From Adiantum capillus-veneris (taxonomy: Eukaryota; Streptophyta; Polypodiopsida; Polypodiales; Pteridaceae): a DNA stretch of 60,000 nt. Shown piece after piece: positions 22,308-35,000 of this stretch. Position 1 is the first letter of the stretch. Every line of letters begins with the position of its first letter. The position numbers and the translations under genes are program-made. The notes beneath the pieces are model-generated. The model was not told where the DNA came from and searched no databases. It saw only the letters and a program-made list of their open reading frames with translations. The stretch lies in contig CM043963.1 in NCBI GenBank assembly GCA_014529385.2, positions 67,509,912-67,569,911 of the forward strand, read 5' to 3'.

Positions 22308-22316
22308 CTGTCCAAA
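22308..22316. repeat. Right copy of the 9-bp direct repeat
   Basis: GCTGTCCAA, identical to 10810-10818. Together they delimit 10819-22307. Confidence 0.6.
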
Positions 22317-23562
22317 GCCCATTGCATGTCCATTGCTTGAATAGGACTTTTGGTTCTTATTGTTCCCCTGCATTTGGAGGGCACCTCTAAGAGCCGCACA
22401 TAGCAGAAACATGTTTGCCTCGTCAAAAATGCCACATATTGCTAATGGCACAGGGCATTCACACGCATCATCTACATCCTGGGACTTGCCAAAGAGGATA
22501 TATGTTTCTTGCAAGCTTACTTGATGATCACTTGCACAAACCTTTCAGAGCTTGATTGTTACATCCTGTGACGAAGAGAGAAAAGTTGCACGATCGCATA
22601 AAAGGAGTTGTGTAATTGCCTTTCTGTGCGCACACAACGCTTGCAAGCAACGGCCGGAGGCGAGATCCCATGCACGAATCATGCCAGGGGCCGAAGACGG
22701 CTCTAAAGAAAGTACTGGTCATTTGCTCATTTTCGCTTGTGTCGAGAGACATGTGAAAGGATGGAAGGATGCAGAATATCCACACCAAAATGGCCCCTTG
22801 TTGCAACCCCGCAACAAGAAGGTTTTCCAAGGAGGAGAGGGAGAGCACAGGAGAGCCGGAAGCTCGCAGGGTGGACAAGATGGAGAAACTCGCTACAAAG
22901 GCCTGAGCTGCAATCCCATGCACGCAGGACGTTTTCTGATCCGAATTGGCTCTTCATCGGCCTCCCTGACGACGTGCGTGTGTGCAATCTCTCAACACAC
23001 ACTCAGCAAACCCTTCGGCCAGTTCGCGTCCTTTCCGACCGAGAAGAGTGTTTGCGAGGAGAACGGGAGGACAATACCTGTGACAGCCGCGTCATGGCCG
23101 ATGAGGTTGGTAATCAGAGCGCTTATCCCCTGCTTTGCAAGGATGATTATTTGCGTCCTTTGAGCTCTCATAGCTGGCCTTGGATTCCAACGTTGGTCTT
23201 TGGGGATCATCGTGGGTGCAAGATACCCCACCGGCTGCACCGCTGAGGGAAAAATCCGGCTTACGAGATGGGGACGAAGCACCTCCATGATCGTCATCAG
23301 GTGCAGCAGCAGTGGGTCTACTCCATGTCCTGTTCTGTATGGGTGCTCGATCATATGTGGTTGCAGGAGCAGCTTGCTTCTGCTGCTTCTTAGGTGGATG
23401 CGCGTAAGGGCAAGATCTTCTAGTGCAACGGTCCTCCATCCAATACCTGCACACTTCCATGGGAGCTGAAGGGGCGCACCTGTAATTATAGATAGGACGC
23501 CTCTCTTTATGACGTACGGCGCCTGCTGTAGTCGATGGGAAAGTAAGGCGTGCAGCCAGCAT
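22308..23562 (-). pseudogene. ZFWD (CCCH zinc finger plus WD40) pseudogene, 5' part
   Basis: Plant ZFWD proteins have N-terminal CCCH zinc fingers and C-terminal WD40 repeats. Their cellular role is poorly defined. Starting from the ATG at 23562 there is a CCCH finger, VCRYWMEDRCTRRSCPYAH (C-x7-C-x4-C-x3-H), followed by GHDAAVTGIVLP, LFSVGKDAN, VLRAWDCSSGLC, LENLLVAGLQQGAILVW, HTTPFMRSCNFSLFVTGC-like sequence and VPLAICGIFDEANMFLLCAA, ending GFGQL at the transposon junction. Pieces lie in several frames. One block (about 22938-23025) that should encode part of the WD40 region reads correctly only on the plus strand (WLFIGLPDDVRVCNLSTHTQ), so it appears inverted and displaced. There are no obvious introns, so it may be a retrocopy. 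Confidence 0.7.
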
Positions 23563-24840
23563 GTTGCTTCTGCTGTAGTAAGCGAGGAAACGGGCTTTGT
23601 GTGTGTTTGTGAGAGACTGTAGTCTGTGCTTGTATGTGTGTATCTTGAGAGTCTGCTTGTAGACGAGAAATGCCTAAATTAAAAGCCCTAAAGATGGACT
23701 AGGGTCATGGCTCCACGTAGGTGAGCCCTAACCACCATATGCAAGGTTATTGAGTTTTAGAGGAGTATTTGAGTGCCATACACTCCTTCACCACCGACCA
23801 CATTGTATTCTTGGCATTAATTGCTGACCTCAAGGTAGCTATCTCCAGCCTACACCCACTTGGTGACATAGCACTCAATGACTGGGTGGAGCAGCTACAC
23901 TTGGCTAGACCTATGGGTATGTTTTAGGGTCCGTCTAGAGAGCTCCCAACTATCGGGAAACCTCTCATGATGGAGTAGGGCTCAGATCTTGAGGTGATAG
24001 CTCACATCTGAACTCACTATGTGCACGAGTATGGGGCATGCCATGTAGTTATATGCAGAGTTTGTACTTGATCTTCATGTAGATGATGGCTCTCATCGTC
24101 CTGGAGGTGGACATAGTGTGCGACACATGGTAATGCAGGATAGACCCCAAGGAGAGCAGGCTATTAGGCTCCCCTTGGCCCTTTGACATAGGGAGCCTCT
24201 ACTTGTGCAGCAGCTGTGCTAGTGGACGTTGTGTTGATTTTTGTTTGTAGCTAGGCATTGGACATAGAGTGAGCAGTCAAGTCTATTACCCATGTTGTGA
24301 ACCTTTTTGCACATGGAGTGTCACATACCTATCACACTCTAGTCGTCTAGGTCCTATCTATTAGTCATGCTTCACAATCTGTCCATGAGGCGTCCACCTC
24401 ATATTTGAGGGTTGAGGTAGATCTTTTGAGGCCAACCTTGGTTGATGAGAGGGAGTGAGAGTCCACATGTGATGCTTGATGATAGCTTAGTGAGGATATC
24501 ACTTGGCATCTTATTTTAGAGCATTGTGTCGAGGATTTCTATCGATAGATGTGACTCATAAGACGTGAGAGGAGGACATTCCGACATAACTTCCTTATAT
24601 CCTTTCACACCTTTAGATGTCCTAGGGAAGCATCTGAAGTCTACGCTAGCCACTAGTATTTTTAGTGATGCTATGTGCATTCTATGTATGTATCTCATAC
24701 ATGGAATCATGCTCCGATGTTGCCACATTTTTCACCTTGATTGTGTTGTGAGTATCATTGTTACGTAGGCCATGTGCCATCTTTGTTGCTACTCACAACA
24801 GTGCCACATACCATGTTTTAGGCATTGATGATCTATATCG
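23563..24840. other. Unassigned sequence
   Basis: About 23580-23700 would be upstream of the ZFWD start. The remainder has no coding segment I can identify and no clear repeat structure. Confidence 0.4.
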
Positions 24841-25360
24841 TAACACTTGAAATCTTTCCCCGCTCTAGTGGGACACACTACTCATGTGAGGGCCACGCCC
24901 AGCCATTCCCCGGTTGTTCCCGGCGTCCCTCTCGCCTAGGACCAGAAAGTCACTGGAATCCCATCCAGCACCCTGACCAGCCAAGGGGAGAAATGGTCCA
25001 ACGACAATCAATCTCTGGCACCCAGACCATACGCTAGATTAGACGTTTATTTAGTCATAGAGACTCCCAGTCTTTAAGGGAACCGTGAATCATTTGCGAC
25101 GACCCGCGATTTCCATAAAGTTTTGGAGAGGCGTGGGCCGAACGACTTCCCGCGCAGCCACCTACCCAGTCGAACCTTTCGTAGATGGCACTATCAAAAG
25201 TAGTACTAACTACTAGGAAGGCATCACAATCAAGAGAATTCAATGAAACTAGAAGATAGCAGGCAGCTGTGGATTTCCTCCTAGATAGTACTATCTACTG
25301 GTCGTTTCCATCGTATTTTATGATGGTTCTTGATTCTTTTTCGTTTATTAGATTTTTACC
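24841..25360. other. Unassigned GC-richer segment
   Basis: Base composition is higher in G+C than in the neighbours and the sequence has an LTR- or leader-like look. No coding or RNA gene signature was recognised. Confidence 0.3.
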
Positions 25361-25555
25361 ATTTCCTTTTTCCAAACAAAAGCAAGGTTCCTTTATTTAT
25401 ACTCATCCTACCTCAGTCATCTTCCATCCAGTCCTTCCTCAAATCCATTCCCACACCAATTCCTTTTTCCCAAACAAACGCAAGGTTCCTTTATTTATAC
25501 TCATCCTCCCTCAGTCATCTTCCATCCAGTCCTTCCTCAAATCTAATCCCGACCA
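25361..25555. repeat. Two tandem copies of a ~97-bp unit
   Basis: The block TTCCTTTTTCCAAACAAA ... CTTTATTTATACTCATCC ... CCAGTCCTTCCTCAAATC occurs twice with an offset of about 97 bp and few differences. Each unit contains a TATA-like TTTATTTATAC. Confidence 0.85.
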
Positions 25556-25775
25556 TGCTGCCTCATGCGACCAATCTGCATGTTAATTTCCCTTCTCGGC
25601 ACCGACTCATGCGACAAATCTGGGCGAGGATCACTTAAGTCTTCCGTTGCCTCATGTGGTGAATCTACTGAAAAGACTTCCCTATGCTGCCTCATGCGGC
25701 AAATTGCATAGTTACCCCAGACTACCTCATGAGCAAATGTGTCCTAGGCTGCCTCATGCGATGAATCTACCTGGT
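25556..25775. repeat. Dispersed short motif array
   Basis: Five to six imperfect copies of GCTGCCTCATGCGRCAAATC at about 35-60-bp spacing. No coding sequence. Confidence 0.7.
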
Positions 25776-26687
25776 CAGTGATCACTTATCCAAACAATTG
25801 AAACAACTTACCACTTATCTTATGTGATGCTAGGGAGCTACCCATGTCGGTACCAGGGTTCCTTTTTATTTCCATTCCCTTAGTTCCTACTTCCTTTGTT
25901 AAGGAACAAACAATGCCTTAGACAACATACACAAGCTTCAAGAGCAGTATGCGTACTCGTACGTAATGTCGTGATTGCCAAGCTTGGCCTTACGCTTGTA
26001 TGGCCTGTCAGTCCTTCGTCCATACTCCCACCCACCACCATAACTATCAAAAGAGGGTGATTCCATCCTAGGGCTGTTACCCGCCCTTAGATTTAAGAAG
26101 GCAAGGCAGTGAATATACCTTACTCCGTGTAATTTCAAATTGATAAATCTGATGGACGTATCCATTTCGTTGTTACCTAAGTCATAAATTATAATCCTAC
26201 TGACATTCTTGAGAAAAGTCCTACAGTACATGACTAGATGTGTAGGACGCCTGCGAGAATCACCCTTGGTTCAAAGATCTAACACCATCTACCTGTGGAC
26301 TTAGACACAACCGTTAGATCGCCCCCTAAGGCGAGGTTTTGAACGACTACGATCAAGACTATATGATCCCGCAGTTTACACTAGGAAAGAGACCTTGTTC
26401 CTTATAGTCACTTATCGTTCCCTTATTACGTTCTCACATTCTCTCTGTCAATGGTTATCTTGGTGCAGATCGACCTGGACACAAATCCCCAGTATAAGGT
26501 ATTTCAAGTGTCCATCAACTCTCGTAATTCCTATCCATGACTTAATTGAAAATTCTCCATGCCCAGCATTTCCCTTTGGAAGAAAATTGGAAATTTTGAG
26601 AAGAGGTCTATGACCATCTTCCTTGCATTAGACTCTATCCAAATCTCTCAAAAGATTGTGTCTCTTGATGAAAAACAACCACATTGT
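25776..26687. other. Unassigned sequence
   Basis: No open frame shows a recognisable motif. There are no obvious repeats. Confidence 0.3.
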
Positions 26688-26975
26688 AGCCTTCATTAAA
26701 AAGTATGCATCCTTATCATGCAACCAAGCAATTGTTTTTCATGCTTCTATACATTCACTAGACCTACTTATGCATCTTTTTATGGTCCAATATCTTCTTA
26801 ATATTCATTAAGTATGCGTCTATTAATTAGAGCCTTCATTAAAAAGTATGCATCCTTCTCATGCAACCAAGCAACTCTTTGTCATGCTTATATACGTTCA
26901 CTAGACCTAGTTATGCATCTTTTCATGGTCCAATATCTTCTTGCTATTCATTAAAGTATGTGTCTATTATGCATT
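26688..26975. repeat. Two tandem copies of a ~143-bp unit
   Basis: GCCTTCATTAAAAAGTATGC starts at 26689 and again at 26832. The units share ATGCAACCAAGCAA and ATGGTCCAATATCTTCTT blocks. Confidence 0.85.
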
Positions 26976-27329
26976 CATACAATCACCTTTAAACCATATC
27001 AAGAGAGATTTTCTATCTGGAACAAAGGCATCCTACTTCCTAGATAATTGTATTCTCTCTAACCCTAAGGATAAGGTTTCAAATCCCATTCCCTTCCTCT
27101 TCAACTAAAGTCTCATGATTTATTGCTAGTCTAAGGATCATAATCCTTTGGATTATTTCCTACTTTTTATGAATCCATGAGGTTGAAACAATTCCCTTAA
27201 CCCTTAGAAAAAAGTAAGACCCTTTATTGTCCTAACAATCCCTTAAAGCATTCTTAATATTTTGGAAGCTAAAGATCACGATCATCAAGTCATGAGTTAA
27301 ATTCTTCAATAAGCATCCTTAATTAAGTG

Positions 27330-27470
27330 CTTCCCCTCTTTCCTTAATGACAAAGTGCATCATTAATCAAGAGCTTTCTTACTTTACTTAATGACAAAGT
27401 GCAACATTAATCAAGAGCTTTCTTACTTTATTTAATGACAAAATGCATCATTAATCAAGAGCTTGAAGGT
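27330..27470. repeat. Three tandem copies of a 44-bp unit
   Basis: Each unit runs from CTTAATGACAAAGTGCATCA to TTTCTTACTTTA. The last copy is truncated. Confidence 0.85.
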
Positions 27471-27744
27471 GACCATTCATTTCTAAATTAAACCTTATAG
27501 TAAGAGGGATTCATCCCTTACCTAAGAAAGATAAGGAACAGAAGGTTCTAGCCTTGGTGGGAGGGCACCAAAGAGGGAAAAAGATCTTTGTTGATGATGA
27601 CCAAGAAGCGGCTATTCATTGCTTGAGGAGGATGGATCTTGATGCTTCTCTTCACCTTGGAGCTTGGAAGGGGGTACTTCTTTCTATCTTCACAAGAGAG
27701 CAAGAGAGGGCTTTGATTCACTTTTGCAAGAGGAAGAGGGAAAA

Positions 27745-27955
27745 GCTCCAGTACTTAGCTATAGAGAAGGAGGGAAAAGCTTCACTTCTTAGCTATGGAG
27801 AAAGAGGGAAAGCTTCACTTTTTAGCTATGGAGAAGGAGGGAAAAGCTCCACTACTTAGCATGGAGAAAGAGGGAAAGCTTCACTTTTTAGCTATGGAGA
27901 AAGAGGGAAAGCTTCACTACTTAGGTATGGAGAAGGAGGAAAAAGCTTGGAGTAT
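27745..27955. repeat. 33-34-bp minisatellite, about six copies
   Basis: The unit contains AGCTATGGAGAAAGAGGGAA and AGCTTCACTTTTT. It is open in two frames (EKEGKLHFLAM-type repeats at 27795-28091, and 27554-27859). The frame is carried by the repeat, so I do not call a gene. It starts inside an otherwise unrecognised open frame at 27554. Confidence 0.85.
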
Positions 27956-28312
27956 GGCTATGGAGATTGTTGCCCTCAAGAAAAGATCAAGGAGGGGCCC
28001 TTCTAAAATAATACAAATGAGCATGGCAAGAGCTAGCTTAAGCATGTTCTCAAAAGAGGGCCAATGGTCTCTTAATATAGGAGTTCTTTAGCTTGCAAAT
28101 CCATGGGTTCAAGTAAAACGATGGGTGCAAAACTAGGGGTTTTATAAGTAGCTTCTCTTATTAACTTGTTTATCAAGTTAATTGCTTACCTATCAAGTTA
28201 GTGGATAAGTAGTCTCTACTTTTCAAAGTCAAGGATTCAACATTTCTATACAGTTCACTATTCTAGTTAAAGGAACATTTCCATTCAACTTTGTAGTTAG
28301 ATTAGTTGAAGA

Positions 28313-28570
28313 CATGCTAATTTTACACATGTTTTTCTTGCCTCTTTTATGCATAATTAATATCTTATAAGAGGCTTTTCCACGGGATCTAACTTGTTCC
28401 ATAAAGGATTCTATGAAGATTCCTTTTTGCACTAGAACCATACCGTCTAGAAATAATTCAATTGACAAAAAAATTAGACTATTTACCTAATTTAATTAAT
28501 TTAAGATATCCTAGCCTAGGTTCACACCGCTAGCCTCGAAATGGTCCCGAAAATGGCCTCAGGTCTTGGT
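28313..28570. repeat. Direct repeat, left copy
   Basis: Matches 31469-31850 over most of its length (ACATGCTAATTTTACACATG, TCTTATAAGAGGCTTTTCCA, TTTAATTAATTTAAGA, CTCRAAATGGTCCCGAAAAT). The two copies bracket about 2.9 kb that includes the first copy of the unrecognised protein. They could be LTR fragments or two copies of a dispersed repeat. Confidence 0.7.
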
Positions 28571-28904
28571 AATTTTACTTTAGATCACTTAAGCCAGCAA
28601 ACCGTGCCTTAAACATTGAAGCTTTGCTTATTGAAAAATAAATTTTCCATTCAAAAATTCCATTTACAAGGGTCAGGTTGCCACTTTCAATCCAATTACA
28701 CGAGGTAGAGGAAAAACTTAGTCTCGGCATGATTTAGGACTAAAAAGGGGGTGGAGGAGGCCCCTTACAAACTCCTCGACAAAAAGAAAGAGTTGTCCTC
28801 AGCGCATCCTCTTGAAGCTTGGTTTAGAATTGGTTTAGAAGAAAGTCTCTCCTTCAAGCTACTTCTTGATCAAGTGGCTTCCTGTCTACGCTAAGGGTTT
28901 CTAT

Positions 28905-29010
28905 AAAATCGGGGGGCGTTCTCTTCTTTCCTAAGAATATCAAAGTAGGCCTCTCTCCTTTCTTTACTTCTTCTACGCTAGATTTTCTTATTTTGATTCC
29001 TTAGAGTCGA
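28905..29010 (+). promoter_or_regulatory. Possible TATA promoter
   Basis: TCTATAAAATCGGGG at about 28900-28915 is a good plant-type TATA box about 100 bp upstream of the ATGs at 29011 and 29018. It may be the promoter of a mobile element. Confidence 0.4.
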
Positions 29011-29017
29011 TGGCAGC

Positions 29018-29520
29018 ATGGAGAGGAGCGTTAATCTTGCTATAGGGTTGCGACACCTAGTGCAAGCAAGTGAATCTATGCATAGAGCATTCTTAGAGAG
29101 ATACAAGCAACATTTGTTTGTCCCTCAGCCAGAGAGTTGCAAGGCACAAGCTATATGGAAGACAAGGTGCAATATTACAAGGGTGACTATCTGGGGTCGA
29201 GAGAATTTTTGAAACAATGTGCGCCTGACAATGGTGACTGAAGCTTTAATGTTTCGTCCTCAATACTATTGTGTGATGACGAGGAATGCCCCTAGCTTCT
29301 CTGAGAGTGAGTCTTCTTATTAGTACAATTCTTATTCCATCAAAAGGTGTGTATAGATCCCCATTTTGGTATACCACTTGGCGGTCCATTTAGAAGATCA
29401 CCTCATGCTAGGGAGATTGGAGGCAATATAAAGTTGGATTATTCCTTTGGATCAAACACCAAATGTATGCTTTCACAGTGAAACCTGCTTTTGTCATCAT
29501 GTGATGGAAGATGTAGTTGA
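29018..29520 (+). pseudogene. Unrecognised conserved protein, copy 1 (degenerate)
   Basis: I do not recognise the family. The first frame reads LRHLVQASESMHRAFLERYK, then ITRVTIWGRENF and a stop at 29212. The same frame resumes with LTMVTEALMFRPQYYCV before another stop. After a frameshift the C-terminus reads IIPLDQTPNVCFHSETCFCH and HVMEDVVDL. The copy at 36041-36556 has the same blocks in the same order (ESIRRATLLRYEQHLF, TRVTLWGRE, FTEAVGLGPKYYYI, IVPLAERPNTCFYCESCLCD, HVMGGIIEM). Conservation between two diverged copies argues that it once encoded a protein of about 170 residues with a C-terminal Cys cluster. Confidence 0.5.
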
Positions 29521-31468
29521 TCTGTATTAACACCCTTCATTAGCTATTGGCCATTTGTAAAAAGTTACTTTGAACTTGATTACCTCTTTTTTGAATGGAA
29601 GTAATATTTTGGTATAACAGACATTGTCTTCTAGTATAAATTTTATTTTATCTTAAACACCTTGATTTCTCTTTAAGCAGATAGGCTTCCTAATCTAATT
29701 GTAGAACTCTCTCCTCAAATTGATAATGAAAGGAAATGTAGTTCCCCAGGCACTTGCAACTTAAGTCTTTAACTTAAATGAGTCCTCTTACTCTGTCTTG
29801 ATTGATTCTTTCTTTATCATTAGAGCACTTAGGGGTAGTATCCCTATCTTAATTCTTTGTCCCACCTTCATTTTAATCTCAAATAGGGTCTATCTTTCTA
29901 ATCTTAATCCCTAAGAATGGATGAATTGACTAGTTTCTTATTTGAATTTGTCTCTCAACTTCATTTGTTATTCACCCTCTGTTGTCTCAACAATTGTCTA
30001 GAATCGGGAATCATAAAGAGTCCGAGTATATTAGAGTGGATTTCTGTAATCTTTCCTTCCGAATCCCTTTGACTGGTTCTAAAATGCCTCTTGAGCTGGT
30101 CCTTGTGACCTTGTGGTACATGGACATAAAAGTTTCGAGCCACTTAATTGCTTGTTGATCCACTTCATCTTTATGCCTTTCCTATCTTTAGCGGGTCTTG
30201 ATCTTTGGATTGGTTGGAACTTTCAACTCAATCTTTTACCTGCTGATAGGATTATAAAGCAATAATCATATATCCCTTAGGACTCACTTTGTCAAGTCCC
30301 ATCTGCTTAACTTGCTGGTTATTTCCCTGCCAATTCTTGCTTATGAAGCTATCCTCAAAGTCCCTGACCGGTCTAGGGGAACACCAAAAAGGGATCTTAG
30401 AATCGTTAAACTTTACTTGAGATTGATTTTCTTTTGAAAATCATTCTCTTGAATCCACTGATATGACCACCTATGTCCCTTAAAGGAATGTGAATTACTT
30501 TCGTAAGTCCACGGCTCAATTACAAGAGCTCTTAAACAATTTCGGCTAAATATGCAGTCCCACAATCGTAATATTTTGTGAACTCCCATCCTTTTGCAAT
30601 CTCTTTTGTTGCAACCAACAACACTTTCATTTTCCAACTTTCTCAATACTCAATAATCTTGACTGACCTTAAGCAGTTCATAAACTCGCTCTAAAATTGC
30701 ATCGTGCTCTTCAAAATCCTCTATCAACCAAGCCTCTACGAAAAGAGATTTCAGCATCATTTCTTAAAACCATACCTGATCGAAGAAGTTGTACATGAAA
30801 CTAATTCTCTAGTTCCTAGAGCTTGCAGAGCTCTCACAGCTCTATCAGAAATTCTTGAATTTTCATGATCTCGGAACATCATCTATGTTCCCTAGACTTT
30901 AATCGACCCTGGGTAACCCACTCTGGAGTTCAACCATCCTTACATAAGGAGGCAGGCTCCAACCATGATCCATACAAAAGCATAATAGATCCAAGCAAAG
31001 CACATACGAGAAAACCCTGAGAGGTTGATCAATCATGCCAAGCAACCCAACCTTATTTCCTAGGAGTACCATCCACTCCCGTCAAAAGACCATTCCAACT
31101 TTCCTCTTCAAACTATACACAATATTTCCACAACACGCCCAGCTATGACAGGAGAAACAACCACATGATCCTCTTTTCCACAAAAACCCTCCGACTGGAG
31201 TCCAATCAAGATGAAATTTCCACATCTAGATTCTAAGACAAAGTCCCACATTTGGAACCCAGTAGCCAATACCCAACCAAGTCATGAATTTCCACATTCC
31301 AAAGACCATGACATTCCACACCCAAAATCTCAGTTCCAGATTCTCTAATTTCAAACCATTCTTTACTTTCATTTCAACCACAAGCAGGGTAGCATCCATC
31401 CCTTTCAAAACCCATGGATTGATTCTGACCAACCAACTAGCCCGATCTCACAAGTGACTCCTGATTGA
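29521..31468. other. Unassigned sequence
   Basis: No coding motif or repeat was recognised on either strand. It lies between the conserved fragment and the right copy of the direct repeat. Confidence 0.3.
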
Positions 31469-31848
31469 ACACATGCTAATTTTACACATGTTCCTTGCCT
31501 CTTTTATGCATAACGATCTTATAAGAGGCTTTTCCACGGGATCTAACTTCTTACGTAAAGGTTTATATGGCAAGGATTCATTCTTGCGCTATAACCATAC
31601 CACCTAGAAATAGTTCGATTGACAAAAGAAAATAGACTATTTAGCCAATTTAATTAATTTAAGAGATCCTAGCCTTTGCCCTGTTTTGATTGGAAAGGTT
31701 CTATTGGAATTTCTCTGGGTAATCCACACTGATGTAATGAAAGCGACGGGCCTACGATAATAACAAAATGGACCAGACCCGTTTTCCAAGCTCATGAAGT
31801 CCTTTGTCCACACTGGTAGCCTCAAAATGGTCCCGAAAATGGCCCCCG

Positions 31849-31850
<2 letters not shown>
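31469..31850. repeat. Direct repeat, right copy
   Basis: Matches 28313-28570. It contains an extra stretch of about 130 bp (31675-31805) before the shared GGTAGCCTCAAAATGGTCCC block and ends in a microsatellite. Confidence 0.7.
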
Positions 31851-31851
<1 letters not shown>

Positions 31852-31891
<40 letters not shown>

Positions 31892-31943
31892 CACACAGAC
31901 ACACACACATACACACACACACATGTGTGTGTGTGTATATATA

Positions 31944-32026
<83 letters not shown>

Positions 32027-32075
32027 ATGTGTGTGTATATATATATACACACATACACACACGTGTGTGTGTAGC
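31852..32075. repeat. GT/AC/AT compound microsatellite
   Basis: Several GT runs are broken by short AC and TATA stretches. Open frames here are repeat artefacts. Confidence 0.95.
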
Positions 32076-35000
32076 AGTTCTAAATATATAAAATTATACG
32101 CAAACGAACACTAACTGTTCACAGACAACAATTCTAGAAAAGTACAGTGGCTTTGCACAGTAATTTATTTACAGTTGAAAATAAATTATGTACAAGGTAA
32201 TGAAGATAACAAAATACAGCTCAAGTATCCTTAAGCCCAAAGTCTGGGAAATCTTGTATCACACTACGAGATCCACCATTTTTTAAGAACTGGACGTTTT
32301 AATCAAGGAAGGTAGCCCTCACCTGCACCCATAGCCACAAGAAAATAGTTCGTTAGCACGTGACTGTACGCAGGTGATGCTGGGCATCCCAGTTAATATC
32401 CATGTCACCATTAAAAAAACATAGTTCTTAACTTTAAATATATGATTTTTTAAAATAAAATAAAATGGTGAGAATGAAGATCCTTGGCTTCTCACCCAAT
32501 CTGATACAGACGGTACCCAACCCCATAGAGCAACCATAAATTCTGTTTTATTTTTTTCAAACAGCGTAATATTACCAATCTTTAAAAAATTTAAGTGGTA
32601 AAACAAATTTCCAGAACATCATCCTTAACAAGATTATTCCATTTGCAAAAATACCCACTACCTTGTCTATCAACAACATTTGTAATAGAGCCTCATCTTC
32701 GGGACTTATTTTATAATCGGACTGAGATATCCCCCAAAATACTTTTAGTTTTAACCACTTATTACCTAGTGGAGATACCCCTTCTTTCGAGAAAAATCAT
32801 AACATTATTCCCAAAGTTCCTTATTTTTATGTTATGTTATTCCTACTGCTGCCATATGCCAGCTAACAAATGTATACTGCAATATGTTGGACCACTTAGT
32901 CATAGTGAGCCAACTTAGACTCGGTCTGGAATTTTTTTTTTACCAATCTCAGGTTATGCCCAGCCAGAGGGAACTGTATGCCATGCTCAACATCATATCA
33001 TGCATTCCTTCCTATCAACTATCAGAAGTTAGGGTAGTAATACTGAAGTAAACTGTAAATTCAGAGTATCCTTTTAGTTAAATCCGAAAAAAACTTTTGC
33101 TATAAAAAAAATCAAATTTAACCAGCCAGGATCCACTTAAGGTCACTATATGTTTTACCTTGTGGTATCGAGATCAAACTTACTAGTAAGATGTTAGGTA
33201 AGGCCAAGTGCTTGTATACTTTAAAAGAGAAAAGAAGCCAGCAGAAGAAGTTAAGAAGGATTTGAGAAGCCAAGGTTCGACCGAACTTCTGCTATCAGAA
33301 ATCTGTTACCTCTTTGAACTAAGTGATAGGTTAATCAAAACCTACCTCTATGACAATGCTGAAAAAACCAGTTAAAACTTGCATTTTATTTAACCTTAGT
33401 CCAGTATGTGAAGTCAGCATCAAGGGCACCATACCCGAAGCTGGTACACAGAATAACCTTTTTAGCCGCTTCAGTACACTAGGCTACCGGAAAACAAAGT
33501 TGAGTTTTTTTTTAAAAAAACTCATTTAATCTTATATTCGGGTATGCGAAACCTATCATACCCTACTATAAAGTAATATGCCTGGCCACTATTTCCAGAA
33601 AAAACAGTTTCGAATGACCTCTGAATCCTCTCAAGTAGTTTTTTTTTTAAAATAGGCACCAGATTTTAGTAACAGATTTGATTCCGGGTAAGTCCTTTTT
33701 TCCGAAATTACCTCAGCAAAGTCACCAAACTAATCCAACCGCTTACAAATATCTCATTCTTTTAGTGTAAGACATGTTATTTTCAGATCTGCAGTACACC
33801 ATTCATGAGTACATTACCCTTTTGAGTAACAATATTACCCGAGTCAACACTATATACCCTTCATGTCCTTTATCCTCATTTTTATGCAGTCAAAGGATAA
33901 GACATACACCTGGCAATCTGCTTTTTTCCAAAAAAATTATATAGGACATACAAAAAAACCAGTTAGACAGTCTCCCCACTTTTTTAATTTTATTTCCATC
34001 AAACATTACTCAGTAGATACTGGTTTATTTTAACGCATTCTTCATGCCAAGAAGAGCCATGTTTCGGAGCCAGTCTCCCAGTACTTTTACATAGCAAAAA
34101 CACATCTTTAGTCGAAGCAAAACCCCATTCCATATACTTTTCTCTCTATGAATTTTTTTTAAGAACAGTCATCAGAGCAAGAAAAAGCCGTCTACTTACC
34201 TGGTTTTTTTTAAACAAAGTATCAGAATAAAAAAATCTTCTTAACCTGAAGATTAGGAGGTAATTCTTAGTTTAACTTGAGCCATCCACGCTTCTTCTCT
34301 TACCAGTAAGAGTCAGATTCCAGAGCTAGGTTGTTTATTTTATGAAAACAAACACCATCAGTCAAACGGATAACACATGCCAGACTCTAGAGATAATTTC
34401 AGTTTGTCACAAGAAAAAGGTCAGTATCCAACAGCAAATCAGAAAATATCCTTTAATTTATTCCAAGTTTCTTCATTCCAAAATTTGATAACTGTAATCT
34501 GAGTCTACTCAGTCTGAGGTCAGCTCATGTAAATAACTGTACTCCGACTCCTTAGTATTTACAGCAAACATAAGTTTTTGACATTATAAGCACACTATTT
34601 TTTGCTTATTTATTTTTTAGAACTTTGTGAATCTCTGGCTCTATGTAAAGACCAGCGAGACATACATCAACTAGTTGATCAAACCCAGCTTATCATTACA
34701 TTTTCCATTGCAGTCCGCTCTATAAACATGCCTTTAGACATGCTCACGTCATTTTATTCCATATCCGACAGTGTCAGACTAAACCCCTCAAGAAACGATA
34801 TAGAAAACCAGATTTTTCTTTCCCCATCCACTGATTTCACGGACCATACACATTAGTTAAAGCAAAACCATAACTTGCATTGATGACAAGGCAAGACAAT
34901 CATATATATCTCCTCATACACCATTCACATGAAAGCTCAATATCCAGAGATAATTTAACAAGTTTTTTTAAGAAATTTCCAGAAAACAGTCTCACCAAAG

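Noticed and set aside
22552-23246. Plus-strand frames of 169-203 codons over the ZFWD region
   Set aside because: Mostly antisense of the ZFWD pseudogene. The only meaningful part is the inverted block reported as a finding.
27554-28091. Possible repeat protein (EKEGKLHFLAM-type)
   Set aside because: The repeat is open in more than one frame because of its unit length and composition. There is no conserved non-repeat domain, so a minisatellite explains it better.
31637-32114. Overlapping open frames across the GT/AC run
   Set aside because: Same cause: simple-repeat translation.
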